From the NCBI GenBank assembly GCA_025991245.1, contig BQMJ01000009.1:62001-126000 (forward strand): 64,000 nt of DNA. The letters run 5' to 3'. Each line of letters starts with the position of its first letter. Position 1 is the first letter of the stretch. The notes under the pieces were generated by a model. It did no database searches and had not been told where the DNA came from. It saw nothing but the letters and a program-made list of their open reading frames with translations. Both the position numbers and the translations under genes were made by a program. Of this stretch, positions 1-9,806 are shown piece by piece. Source of the stretch: Galdieria partita. Taxonomy: Eukaryota > Rhodophyta > Bangiophyceae > Galdieriales > Galdieriaceae.

Positions 1-311
1 CTATCAGTTGAATCCCATTGTCATGTAGAACTTTGAGTACTTCTCTATTCACCTAATCAGGAAGCAATTATAAGAACAACAGCTTGTTCAAGCACATCGC
101 TACTTACAGTATCATTCACAAAAACACAAACAGCTTCTGCATCTTTGGCCAGTTCTGCAGTACTTGGAGATAATCTTGAAGATAGAAAGCGAAAAGCAAT
201 AGGAGCAGCGTCTTGAAAACTTCCAAGAGCTTCGGTTAAACCAGTTTGGTCATAATTTTTGGTACTTATTAGGTATTTATTTGCACTTTCATCTCTTATT
301 TCGATATACAT
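1..311 (-). CDS. D-lactate dehydrogenase-like 2-hydroxyacid dehydrogenase, 5' part
   Basis: This is the N-terminal part of a D-isomer-specific 2-hydroxyacid dehydrogenase, an NAD-linked enzyme that reduces pyruvate to D-lactate in fermentation. The first exon (311 down to 108) carries the family N-terminus: an STKNYDQ strand, then SSRLSPSTAELA and AVCVFVNDT, as in bacterial LdhA. A 55-nt GTAAGT...AG intron (107-53) joins it in frame to VNREVLKVLHDNGIQLI, which leads to the NAD-binding half and runs off the window edge. There is no obvious targeting peptide, so a cytosolic protein is likely. The family is mainly bacterial, so gene transfer is possible, but the fragment cannot show it. Other 2-hydroxyacid dehydrogenases such as hydroxypyruvate reductase are less likely, because the N-terminus fits the LdhA branch. 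Confidence 0.8.
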
Positions 312-451
312 ACCTGAATACTACAACTCGAAATAAAGACTTTGACATACTTCAAATATATCTCAAAACAAATCGATACAAATTCGATGCACAAATCGAT
401 TGATTTCAGCAATCAACCGAAATTTTCTTTATTCTTCATCTGAAAGCGAAG

Positions 452-1494
452 CTACGAAGCAATCTTATTCGAAGGTAATTCGATATCTTGTCGAGGTTCA
501 TAACAACCTGTGCCTCCTAAACCACAGTAGCCATTGGGGTTCTTGGCTAAATACTGTTGATGCTGAGAAAGTATGAGAATATTGCAACAGTTGGCTATTT
601 ATCAACTTACATAGTCTTCTGCAAAGTAAAATACTGAAGCAGGTATTATTTCCGTAACAATCTTTCCGTAACCTTTCTTTGCAAGTATTTCCTACAGAAA
701 ATTTTCATCCAGAATTATTTATATTTCTCAAAAAAACTCACTTGAAAGTGTCTTTTCGTCTCTTCTGCCAATCTCTTCTGCTGATCATTATAATAGAAAA
801 TAACAGAGCGATATTGGGTTCCTATATCGTTGCCTTGTCTATTCAATTGTGTTGGATCATGATTCGCCCAAAAGACGTCCAATAATTGTTCATAAGAAGT
901 ATTCTTAGGGTCATATACTACTCGAACAACTTCTGCATGCCCAGTACGATCTGTACAAACGTCTTCATAAGTAGGGTTCTTAGTCTTTCCTCCTCTGCCG
1001 AATAATCAGTGAAAAATAAAAAAATATCCTCACTAAACTTACGCATATCCAACAGCTGTAGAATAAACTCCTTTTGTTTGCCAAAATTTACGCTCAGCAC
1101 CCCAAAAGCAACCAAGTCCAAACAACGCATATTGATATCCCATTTCTTCAAAGTTTGCTGAAAGTGGAGTTCCCAGAACATAATGCTTTTCAGACTAACC
1201 AAGAATGTGAACATGGCTTTCAACAACTTGTCAACAACAACTCACAGGAATAATAGCTTCCTCTCTATCACGAGGCTCATATCCTCCTCGTTTTCCAATC
1301 TTTTCGAATACTTGGTCAAATAAACCCATTCTTGTTCTTGTTTGTTGCTTTAAAAGTATTGAATGCGACAATGGACGACGAAAGTAGTTATATTTTGAAT
1401 AGTTGCTGTGTTTCCAACAACTATGACTCTTTCCAAAAGACAAACCCTTGGACACTAAAAATGAGCCAACAAAAGTGCAACGTGGGGAATTCAT
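452..1494 (-). CDS. msrA: Peptide methionine sulfoxide reductase A
   Basis: MsrA reduces methionine-S-sulfoxide in proteins using thioredoxin. Five exons (1494-1246, 1194-1043, 994-742, 691-611, 562-452) give 281 residues. Exon 2 holds the catalytic [11 protein letters not shown] motif with its nucleophilic Cys and ends in VGYA. Exon 3 continues with [21 protein letters not shown] and QYRSVIYYYNDQQ. The last exon ends [17 protein letters not shown], with the two C-terminal resolving cysteines usual for the family. The first ~55 residues before [10 protein letters not shown] are basic and rich in Ser and aromatic residues with few acids, so they look like an organelle targeting peptide. If they are not used, the start is the ATG at 1329. 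All four introns are 48-51 nt with GT-AG ends. The gene lies just downstream of leuD on the same strand, 26 nt away. Confidence 0.93.
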
Positions 1495-1520
1495 CCAATG
1501 ATGAAAAGCTAAAATTCTTT

Positions 1521-2413
1521 TTAAGATTGTTTTGGAATCATTCCACTTTTGCGAGCATATTCAAATAAACCACCGGCATCTACAACTGGAAGAACATCAC
1601 CTAAAGGTTCCAATTCAAACTCTTTCTTAGAAGACAAGTTTCGAATAACATTTCGACCAAAATCAATCTCAGCTTCTTCTCCCTAAATAATAATAATAAT
1701 AATAATAACATATAGTAAGTCAATATGTAGAATGCTTATGCCATCGGTAGCTGGCGATACTTACCGTACGAAAATGATTCACCAAATATTCCTTAGACTC
1801 CCAAGGATAAAGTTCTCCAGTAGCCGAACAATTACGGAAGAATATTCTGGCATAAGACTTGGCAACTACAGCTACTGCTCCTGCAGCTCCCAAAGCTATA
1901 GGGGCATGTTCTCTTGAAGAACCACAACCAAAGTTATTACCCGCAACGATGATAGTATAAGTAGTGTGTAGTTGATCCTTTTCAACAAAGCGTATAGGAT
2001 ACTGCTTTTCTGGTAACCCAACCAAAGCATAACTTCCTAGTTTCTCATATTCTTCAGGAACGGATGGGACCAAAGTAAGATACTCTGCAGGAATAATCTA
2101 GGCACATAGTTTTAACTCTGACAAACTTTGATGAAGCACTTTACAATACCTGATCCGTATCAATATTATCCCCAACCACAAACACTTTTCCACGTAAAAG
2201 GTCTCCATTCCGTTTCTTACCCACTTTGGAAACTTGGTCCATCTGTTTGGCAGAGCAACTAGTACTACCCTTGTGAAAGGTTCTTCTCTTCAAACCAGGG
2301 ATATTCTGAAAAGGAACAACAGAAAGTGGTTTGCATTTATATGAAATGAACTGTGGTGTACATATACGAAATGGAATAGCAAGTGTCATAGAGAAACCGA
2401 GCTTAGGTTTCAT
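1521..2413 (-). CDS. leuD: 3-Isopropylmalate dehydratase small subunit
   Basis: The small subunit of isopropylmalate isomerase partners the [4Fe-4S] large subunit (LeuC) to turn 2- into 3-isopropylmalate in leucine synthesis, a plastid pathway in algae. Three exons (2413-2150, 2097-1765, 1682-1521) give 252 residues. The swivel-domain marks are clear: GDNIDTDQ followed across the first intron by IIPAEYL, then NFGCGSSREHAP, AVVAKSYARIFFRN and a C-terminal YARKSGMIPK. About 75 N-terminal residues before the domain are basic and Ser/Thr-rich with few acids, as in a transit peptide. Intron 2 holds a (TAA)n run. Length after removing the leader fits bacterial LeuD. Aconitase-type swivel domains are larger, so this assignment is firm. 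Confidence 0.93.
1686..1709. repeat. (TAA)n microsatellite inside leuD intron 2
   Basis: About eight AAT/TAA units lie just inside the 3' end of the second leuD intron (1683-1764, read on the minus strand). It is a simple repeat and probably length-variable between strains. Confidence 0.8.
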
Positions 2414-2730
2414 TCTGTTCCGTTTCTATGAACGAGAGAAATTGCCAATGCAAGCAAAAGGGAATACAGTTGTAGTCATTTAAAGCATTTCACAACTTTA
2501 TCATATTACGTATACTTTTCGGAATCACTTTCAAAGGCCCTGTACAACTGAACATAATAATATTCAATAGGCAGATTTTGGAAGCATACAAGAAGAATCG
2601 CATCAAGTATCATCAGCAGAATCTGCATCCATTTGATTCCACTTCTTATGTTTGAAATATCCAACACACTATCCTTCGTTGATTTCAGTTGTCACAGCTT
2701 TTAAATTAAACAACTGTTCATAAAACAAAG
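2414..2730. other. Divergent intergenic region, leuD / purple acid phosphatase
   Basis: This 317-bp gap separates two outward-facing start codons and must hold both promoters. It is A+T-rich. I could not single out a TATA box or other named element with confidence, and no reading frame or RNA gene is apparent. Confidence 0.5.
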
Positions 2731-4491
2731 ATGAAGAGTGGAGTATGGCTACTTATGGCTATAGCCTATGTTATTCATTGTGTTTATCTGATTGATGCAA
2801 AGCAATGGAAAGAATTCTTACAGAGCAAGGAGTCTACAGAAGTAAAGAATGATCTTGAAAGCTTTGCTGGATTAGAAAGGAGTAAGTCAAAACTTCGTTT
2901 ATGATAATTTTTCATTCAAGATGTTGTAGTTTATGACTTGCCAAATATGAATGTAATGAAGCAGATGTCTTCTTCTTCGGCTTGTTGTGTTCATAATAGA
3001 AGAAGCAATGAGACAGGAATCAATATGGACAAAGATTTGAATACTTTAGTGACTATTACTCAAAATGAATACAACTTTTTGAAATACTTGAGAAAATTAT
3101 ATGCTTGGCTTATCTATTTTCCCAATCACTTCAATGTAAGAGAGGCTCTTCTAGAAGCTGGCTTTACAGATGTACAATCAGATGGTTTCTGCAAATGTTG
3201 TGATTCGGAACATCCAACCAAACCTGAGCAGTTTCATTTAGCCTTGACAAGCAATCCAGGGGAAGTAATCATTTCCTATTCTACTCTAAGCAATCCCGAA
3301 CCTTATGGACAATGTGTTACTATTGAAGATGATATCGATGGCTTGGGAAATACTTTTACTGGAAAAGTGTTTTGTACGAATGATACGAGAACATTTACTA
3401 TCGGTTCAGGTCAACCTCCACTTATTTGTAGAAACTATTCTGGTTATTTCCATCATGTGAAAGTAACTGGATTGACTCCAGGAAAGAAATATTATTATTC
3501 TGCTAATGCTTTTTCGAAAAGATATTCATTTATTGCACCTCATGGAATGAATTCTTCTCATGTAAGATTTGGTGCTATAGCAGATATTGGTACTCAAGGA
3601 GGCACACTTACAAGGGAAGCATTGAAGAAACATAAAGATGAAATGGAATTTCTTATGGTTATTGGAGACCAATCCTATAGCAATGGATGTGAAGCAGTCT
3701 TTGATAAATATATGAGAGATATGGAAGATATAATCGCTCAAGTACCTTATATGATAGCTGCAGGTAATCATGAAGGACCTTGGAACTTTACTGGAATTCG
3801 CAATCGTTTTCGTATGCCATTAGAAGAGAGTGGAGCAGGTCCAGAAGCATTGTGGTACTCATTTGATCAAGGACCAGTACACTTTGTAGTCCTAAGCTTT
3901 GAAAATTACTTAGACTATGAAAAGGGAGAGCTTTATGAAGAGACTTATGCAGAACCACTTTACATTTTCCAAGATCAAGTTCAATGGTTGGAAAAGGATT
4001 TAGAAGCCTTTGCTAAACGTCGAGAACAGAATCCTAATTTATGGTTGATTGTTATGGCACATCGACCCATTCGATGTTCTGTGAATGTTTCTGATTGTAC
4101 CGAATTGGCTCCTCAACTGAGTGCCAGTTTGATGCCTTATCTAGTGAAATACAAGGCTGATCTTTATACTTGTGGACATGTCCATACTTATGAAAGAATG
4201 GATCCAACTATTCCTGGAACTGGTGTAGTATGTCCTCAATGCAAACCAGTCAATCATGTCTATTATCAGCCTCCTTATCCAGTTCAAGTCATGAATGGCT
4301 ATGGAGGTACTGTAATTGAAGGTCATAATATCTATACCGGTCCTAAACCTGATTGGTCTGCAGTTCGATACAACTCATCTTATTATCCTTACGGAGGTTA
4401 TGCTATTGTGGATGTGAATCTGAATACACTCAATTATACTTTTTATCACACGAGTGGTCAAGTTTGGGACTCATTCGTTATTCAAAAATAA
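2731..4491 (+). CDS. Secreted purple acid phosphatase
   Basis: A metallophosphoesterase of the purple acid phosphatase family, which releases phosphate from organic esters outside the cell or in the vacuole. It has 573 residues in two exons (2731-2881 and 2921-4491). Exon 1 encodes a hydrophobic signal peptide (VWLLMAIAYVIHCVYLI) and is joined by a 39-nt intron. All five metal-ligand blocks are present in order: ADIGTQG, GDQSY, GNHE, MAHRPIRCS and GHVHTYER. An N-terminal fibronectin-like domain (VIISYSTLSNPEPYG; HHVKVTGLTPGKKYYY) precedes the catalytic domain, as in high-molecular-weight plant-type enzymes. Many N-x-S/T sites fit a glycosylated secreted protein. Phosphate regulation is plausible from family knowledge but is not visible in the DNA. 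Confidence 0.92.
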
Positions 4492-4671
4492 GTAGTTTGG
4501 ATAAGGTAGTTTTCTAGCAGAGAGTTTTGTTTCTTCATGATTCTATATGTTTGCCTTTTCAATATATTTTACATATTTGGAGAATACTTTTGGTCTTTAG
4601 TTGGAATATCATCTACATAGATATGATATGTTCCATTTTTCCAGTTGAATCTGTCTGTTATCTATCTCGTT

Positions 4672-5391
4672 ATGAAGACCACATTTTTGCAACCTTGTTT
4701 CAAGTTAAATAATATAGATCGACAACAAGTCAAGTGGATAGAAAAGAAAAAGCAAAAGTTATGCTATTTGCCTTGTAGTCATAGAAGTTCACAACCTTAT
4801 TTTACAAGTTGGGTTATGCACTGCACCGAAAGAACTTTTGTAGCTATCAAACCAGACGGCGTCCATCGTGCTCTGATAGGACGAACAATTGCTAGATTGG
4901 AAGATAAAGGATATTCACTTGTTGCTTTAAAGTTACTTAAACCCTCTAGAACGTTGGCAGAGAGTCACTATGAATCTCTTCGTTCGAAGCCTTTCTTTGA
5001 TAATTTGGTAAGTTTTATAACAAGTGGTCCTGTCTGTGCCATGGTTTGGGAAGGAAAGGTATGGGATAAGACTCCCGTTTATTATTATTCAAAGTAAAAC
5101 ATGGCTTAACCAGGATGTTGTTGCACAAGTGCGCAAGTTGATTGGAAATACCGACCCATTGAGTTCTGCACCAGGAACGATTCGTGGAGACTTTGGTATT
5201 GATATAGGTATTCCTAAAGCTTATTTCACAAAGACTCGGTTTGACTTTATTGGAAAGGTCGAAATATTATTCATGGAAGTGATAATATCTCCAATGCCGA
5301 AAGAGAAATACAGTTGTGGTTTCATTCTGAGGAACTCGTAGAATGGAATCCTAATTTACATGAATGGATATATGAAAAAGTATTGGATTAG
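4672..5391 (+). CDS. Nucleoside diphosphate kinase
   Basis: NDP kinase transfers the gamma-phosphate of ATP to other nucleoside diphosphates through a phospho-histidine. Three exons (4672-5058, 5114-5207, 5258-5391) give 204 residues. The core starts at [18 protein letters not shown] and contains [21 protein letters not shown] (across intron 1) and [21 protein letters not shown] (across intron 2) with the active-site His in IIHGSD. An internal ATG at 4816 gives the usual ~156-residue form. The upstream ATG at 4672 adds 48 mainly basic residues that could target an organelle, so two start sites may serve two compartments. The stop codon TAG (5389-5391) overlaps the stop of the convergent RPAC1 gene. 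Confidence 0.92.
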
Positions 5392-6501
5392 TCAAGAAAA
5401 CTTAATAACATATCACATTTGTTTCGAAGTACTTTTAAAGCTCTTGGAAATAACTGCTCAGTTGGAATAGCACCAGTTCCTTCTATACTTAAGAAAAAGT
5501 GATCACGAACTTTGGAAAGTTTGACTTTCTTGTCCCAACCTTCTTCTCGAATGCACTCACGACACATTGTACATCGACGAGGTTCAGCTACTTTAGCAAC
5601 AACAACATGAGAAGAGAATGGCTGTTGTTGTTCCTTATTCGCTACTAAAGAAGAATCTCTCTTCTCTGCCATATCTTCCAAGTCAAATACTTTCATTGGA
5701 CACTTCTGTACCAACTGCTGAGCTTCTTCATCCACAATATCTTGTAACAATTCTACTTTAGGCAACATGGCATAATAAGCTGTAGCAACTGGTGACCATT
5801 TTGCATGTTCTTTGCCTATTCCTTTTATACATCGCGCTTCCAACTCTATTCGTTGTTTCGGTCTCAACTTTGCAATCAGTATATCCTCCGAAACAGGACG
5901 TATTCCATTCTTTCCAAACTTTGCCAACTGATTACCTAAAGGTTCCCAAATCAAGTCTCTGGAGTATACATGGCTGTTGATATATGACTCTTCTGGTTCT
6001 GCTCCAGGTCTTGCTTGAGGATTCTGCTTGCACTCTACTTGAAGTTTAAAAACAATGGTGTTGTTTTCTTGAGGTTCTTCTCCTTTATGATAATCTTGAA
6101 AGCTTTCTGGATCTGCTTGAATAGGAACTAAGCCTAAACGATGCGCCAATATCTCATCGTGAATCACACTAGTATTATCACTAATAAGAACGCATTCTAT
6201 GGCCATGGTAGGTATTTCAGCAATGAGAATTCTTCGCAAAGCATTTATCAAAGGAGCTTCTACACCCAAAAGTTCCAATATTATATCTTCTCCGGTGTTC
6301 TTGACCAACTGCAACTGCAAGTGGTCTAAAAAAGTTTCCAAGTTGAAGCTAAAACCAAGTGAGCACTAGTGCCAATGGAAAGCGTTATACTTGCCTATGA
6401 TCTATACCTATAGCACGATAAGCAGAACTTGCATATATTCCTTGAGTATTTGTTGGTGCCTGACTACCAATATGGACATATCTATGATGACTGGTTGACA
6501 T
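5388..6501 (-). CDS. DNA-directed RNA polymerases I and III subunit RPAC1 (AC40)
   Basis: RPAC1 is the alpha-like subunit shared by RNA polymerases I and III; it pairs with AC19 to nucleate assembly. Two exons (6501-6395 and 6348-5388) give 355 residues, close to the family length. The dimerisation domain carries [24 protein letters not shown] and [13 protein letters not shown] cysteine cluster [13 protein letters not shown] lies in the second domain, as in archaeal subunit D and many AC40 proteins, and the C-terminus is the usual [13 protein letters not shown] helix. The single intron begins GCAAGT instead of GTAAGT, and only that boundary keeps the frame (DHS-FNLETF). The last codons overlap the NDP kinase stop in the opposite direction. 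Confidence 0.93.
6349..6394 (-). other. GC-AG intron in RPAC1
   Basis: A 46-nt intron read on the minus strand, with donor ATAG|GCAAGTATAA and acceptor GGTTTTAG|CTTC. No GT donor nearby keeps the frame into [10 protein letters not shown]. Confidence 0.8.
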
Positions 6502-6707
6502 ATTTTGGATAACGATGCTTGCAACCCTGAAAAAGTCAAATAATGATGTGCAATCTTAAGATTCCTCAAACTTGAGAGTAACTAACTTTTCTTATTGGAA
6601 CATATTCATTGGCTTTGATCAACTTTCATGGAGTACTATAACAACTAGTATGGGTTGTTTCAAATGGGTACGATTGGAGGATAACCAAAAAGGATATTCA
6701 CTTTGAA

Positions 6708-8149
6708 ATGTTTCCTTTAGGAGGTGGTGGTTTACCAGGTTTTCCTTTTCAAAGTATGCCTTTGACTAGTTGCGTTTACACTGTTTTATATTGCTTGAAT
6801 CAGGTCCCTTTCCCGTACCTTCTGGAGCCTTTCAAAGAAACTTGAGAGCATATCCCGTCTCCTTTATTGATAAAGTAAGTAAATACGAATAGCACATATG
6901 GAGAGTAAGATAAACTGTGCCTTTTAGCCTCAATTAGAAAATGGAGATAAAATAATACTTCCTCCTAGTGCTTTGGACGCTTTGACTCAAATGCAGGTTT
7001 CCTATCCTATGTTGTTTCAACTAGAAAGTTCAGCTGGCAGAGTCACCCATTGTGGAGTTATGGAATTTATTGCAGAGGTATAGGAAAATGAAAAATTTTA
7101 TTTTTGGAAAGGTGAAAAGAAGAGAATAGGAAGGTTTCTCTTATTTGCCTTATTGGATGATGCAAAATATGGCTGTTGAAGAAGGTGAACTTATCAAAGT
7201 GAGTAATATGAGAAAGGGTTGATCTTCAAATCTTATGAGTGTATATATATATATATATATATAGATACGTAATGCTAATTTACCCAAAGGAACTTTTGTC
7301 AAACTTCGACCTCAGAGTTCAGAGTTTTTGGCAATATCGGATCCTAAAGCAGTTCTAGAAGCGAGACTTCGAAACTTTTCTTGTTTGACGCAAGGTATAT
7401 ATAGTTGTTTGTTGATGAAAGGAAATTGTTTATAGATGGACTATTGTTTATAGGAGATACGATAGCAATTCACTATTTGAACAGAATTTATTGGATCGAT
7501 ATTTTGCAAGTACAGCCAGGAGATGCCATAAGTATTATTGATGCTGACGTTAACGTGGAATTTGCTCCTCCGGCAGATATGGAGACAAAGCAATCCAATG
7601 AAACCAACTCTACAAGTAGTAACTTAGCTGGTAATGTAAGTAACATTCATGTGGATAACTCCTAGATGATTGCACATTTGCAAAGTCGTTGGGTTCAAAT
7701 ATGGAAAACATCAAGGACGATAGGCAAACCAATTTTGTCTCAGGTATATCAGTTTTACTCTCTTGTTGAAGGACAGCTGTCTTCCAATGTTTATAGACTC
7801 CAAAGCGAAACTCGAAGAAAGAAGAAATGCCGCTATTCATGCATTTCGTAATGCAAGACAAGGACATCGTGCTTTGCATGATTCGGACTCTGAATCTTCG
7901 GAGGAAGAAGATAGGACAACAGACAAATCATTCGTTCCATTTAGTGGTGAAGGTCGAAGTTTGCGTGGAACTGTTTCTTCCAAAGTATGTTTTTGTGTTT
8001 GAAAAGAATCTTTTATGTTCATAATCATATATTGCGGTTAGATTGAAAAAGAAACGCAAACCAAAGAAAATTCCACCAAAGACAAAACGAATGCTTCTAC
8101 TACGAGCTTTGTTCCTTTTAGTGGAAAAGGAAGAACTCTTAGAGATTAG
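6708..8149 (+). CDS. UFD1: Ubiquitin fusion degradation protein 1
   Basis: UFD1 works with NPL4 and the AAA ATPase Cdc48/p97 to extract ubiquitinated proteins, notably in ER-associated degradation. Nine exons (6708-6753, 6804-6874, 6928-7077, 7130-7198, 7265-7394, 7454-7635, 7686-7743, 7797-7984, 8042-8149) give 333 residues. The double-psi barrel and UT3 region show QRNLRAYPVSFID, GDKIILPPSALDAL, GVMEFIAEEGFSYLPYWMM, LPKGTFVKLRPQSSEFL and QPGDAISIIDADVNVEF. Near the C-terminus there are two SHP boxes, FVPFSGEGRSLRG and FVPFSGKGRTLRD, the Cdc48-binding motifs, separated by an intron. An acidic stretch (DSDSESSEEED) precedes them. The two central introns (7636-7685, 7744-7796) were placed by frame and are slightly less sure than the rest. 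Confidence 0.93.
7242..7263. repeat. (TA)n microsatellite forming the 3' end of UFD1 intron 4
   Basis: An alternating TA run sits where a pyrimidine tract would be expected, directly abutting the acceptor ATATATAG|ATACGT of the intron at 7199-7264. Confidence 0.8.
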
Positions 8150-8194
8150 ATCTTTTTCGCAATACAATAAATAGTAAATAGAAAAATAGCATCT

Positions 8195-8844
8195 TCATGA
8201 TATCTCATGGGTCTTATGGTTAGATAGTTGTCGTGCAAGAGCTTCCCGAGCTGCCCACGCTTGTTTCAACCAAGGAGCTTCATATCCAACACTCCAAGAA
8301 TCCGAACAAGGTCCCCCTTGAGACTTTGTATAACATAGCTTCTCTACATCACAAACAATTTCTTTAGAAGTTAGGTCTATATGCAAAAACTAAGATATAT
8401 CTGAACAAACAATGTATAAAACTTGCCTCGTTCCCATTTCTGCTGCGACCAACTTGCAATTTCTACAACACTATCGTTGACACTTGTGAACATGTGATAC
8501 TGGGGTTGCACTGCACACTTCAACTGAAATAAACTCTCTCTCAACTGGACCTGCCTCTTCAAATAACGATTCTCCACTTCCATAGCTTGCAAATACTCCA
8601 ATTCTTTCCTTAGTCGGTCAATATCTGCTCTTAACTCTTCAATCCTGGAAAGTCTTCTTCTCCTAGAACGTTCCGCTGATATTCGGTTCCTGACTAAACG
8701 TTTCTGTCTCCTTAGCTCTTCAGACGACGCTCCTTCCCTGACTGTTACATCTTCTGTAACTGAACTGGTATCCAAGGTATCAATATCTTCACTCTTCAAA
8801 GTACTCTCTGAACTATGAAGGGAACAACTCGAGGTTCCTTGCAT
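8195..8844 (-). CDS. bZIP transcription factor
   Basis: A 199-residue basic leucine-zipper protein in two exons (8844-8427 and 8376-8195). The basic region RRQKRLVRNRISAERSRRRR matches the bZIP signature N-x2-S-A-x2-S-R and is followed by a zipper starting at IEELRADIDRLRKEL and continuing through LQAMEVENRYLKRQV. The N-terminus is Ser/Thr/acid-rich and could be an activation region. The C-terminal part (LCYTKSQGG...APWLKQAWAAREAL) has no family I recognise. The intron starts GCAAGT; using it and the acceptor ATATAG gives ERDLTSKEIV in frame, whereas the GT alternatives I tried run into stops. The target genes are unknown. Confidence 0.88.
8377..8426 (-). other. GC-AG intron in the bZIP gene
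   Basis: A 50-nt minus-strand intron with donor CGAG|GCAAGTTTTA and acceptor GCATATAG|ACCT. The phase-1 junction reads R-D-L and keeps the frame open to the stop at 8195. Confidence 0.75.
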
Positions 8845-9806
8845 TGTCTAAACTATCTCGCTATAAGACAGCACATCGCTCTTCGTTTGGGAGAAATATT
8901 TCTTCATTAAAGACACATGTTCTTTGGTCATTCCAAGGATAACTCATTTTATGTTTGGTAATATATTTCTAGCAGCATTCTTTTCAATTTGCAATTGTCG
9001 CAGTGACCAAGCACAGTGCAACAGATATTTTTATAGTCAAAATGATTTTGGGTTTATAAAGTTCAATGTATTGCTTTACGATACAAACTACCTTATTATG
9101 AAAAAGAGATTGTTTAAAACAACCAAGTCAGCATATTTACAGTTTTCCTTGACCATTCAGAACCAGAGTCTGCTTCGAAGTTGTTGTTATGAATCCATAG
9201 AAGAAATTTGTACTCGAAGCTTGAGAGCAAAAAGTGACAAAAGGATATAGTAGTGTATTCTATACAGCAGAAAGCTTCTTCACTTTCTAGGAAAAGACTA
9301 TTTGACCAAAAAAGTTGTATTGCAAGAAAACTTGTTCACAGTAATAATGGCTCTTCCTATCTCTTGAACGGACTACATCCTTAAAAGAGTCAATATCAGT
9401 TGGATGAAAACTACTTGGAAATTCATTTTAGTAGATTGCTTTTAGGAAGCCAAATATATTGAAACTATGCAAAAGGAACTTCTCTTTGTGAGAACAATAA
9501 TAGGAAGTGAATCGATGAATAACCCAAGAGATGGATTGAAAATATCCCACGATCGGCACGCTCATCTTCCTCAATGGAGCCGCATGTCCAATAGACGTTC
9601 GGCCAACAGGTGGATTAAAAGAAGTAGGCTGAACGAGAGGAGGGCCTATAAGAATTGTCCTCATGAAAGGACATCAATGCAGTCGATGATTGGTGGGTTG
9701 AACTCGCCGTGCCTTCACGGTCTACTCGACAACAAGAAATGAGGGAACCAATGTCTATTAAAAGCGCAACAAGTGCTTTTTCGTATTTTCCATTTGATCG
9801 CCAAAG
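8845..9806. other. Long intergenic region upstream of the sugar-transporter-family gene
   Basis: A 962-bp gap between the outward-facing bZIP and transporter genes, one of the two largest in this packed window. It probably holds both promoters and 5' untranslated sequence. Short open frames at 8924-9250 and 9467-9742 show no recognisable protein features. I see no tRNA, repeat or mobile element here. Confidence 0.5.

Noticed and set aside
1332-1568. A plus-strand frame of 78 codons across the msrA 5' end
   Set aside because: It runs antisense to the msrA leader and the leuD tail, both well supported, and has no protein-like features.
8924-9742. Two open frames (8924-9250 and 9467-9742, plus strand) in the long gap before the sugar-transporter-family gene
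   Set aside because: The first starts at TTG, both have no recognisable motif, and their composition looks like random translation. More likely promoter or 5' untranslated DNA.
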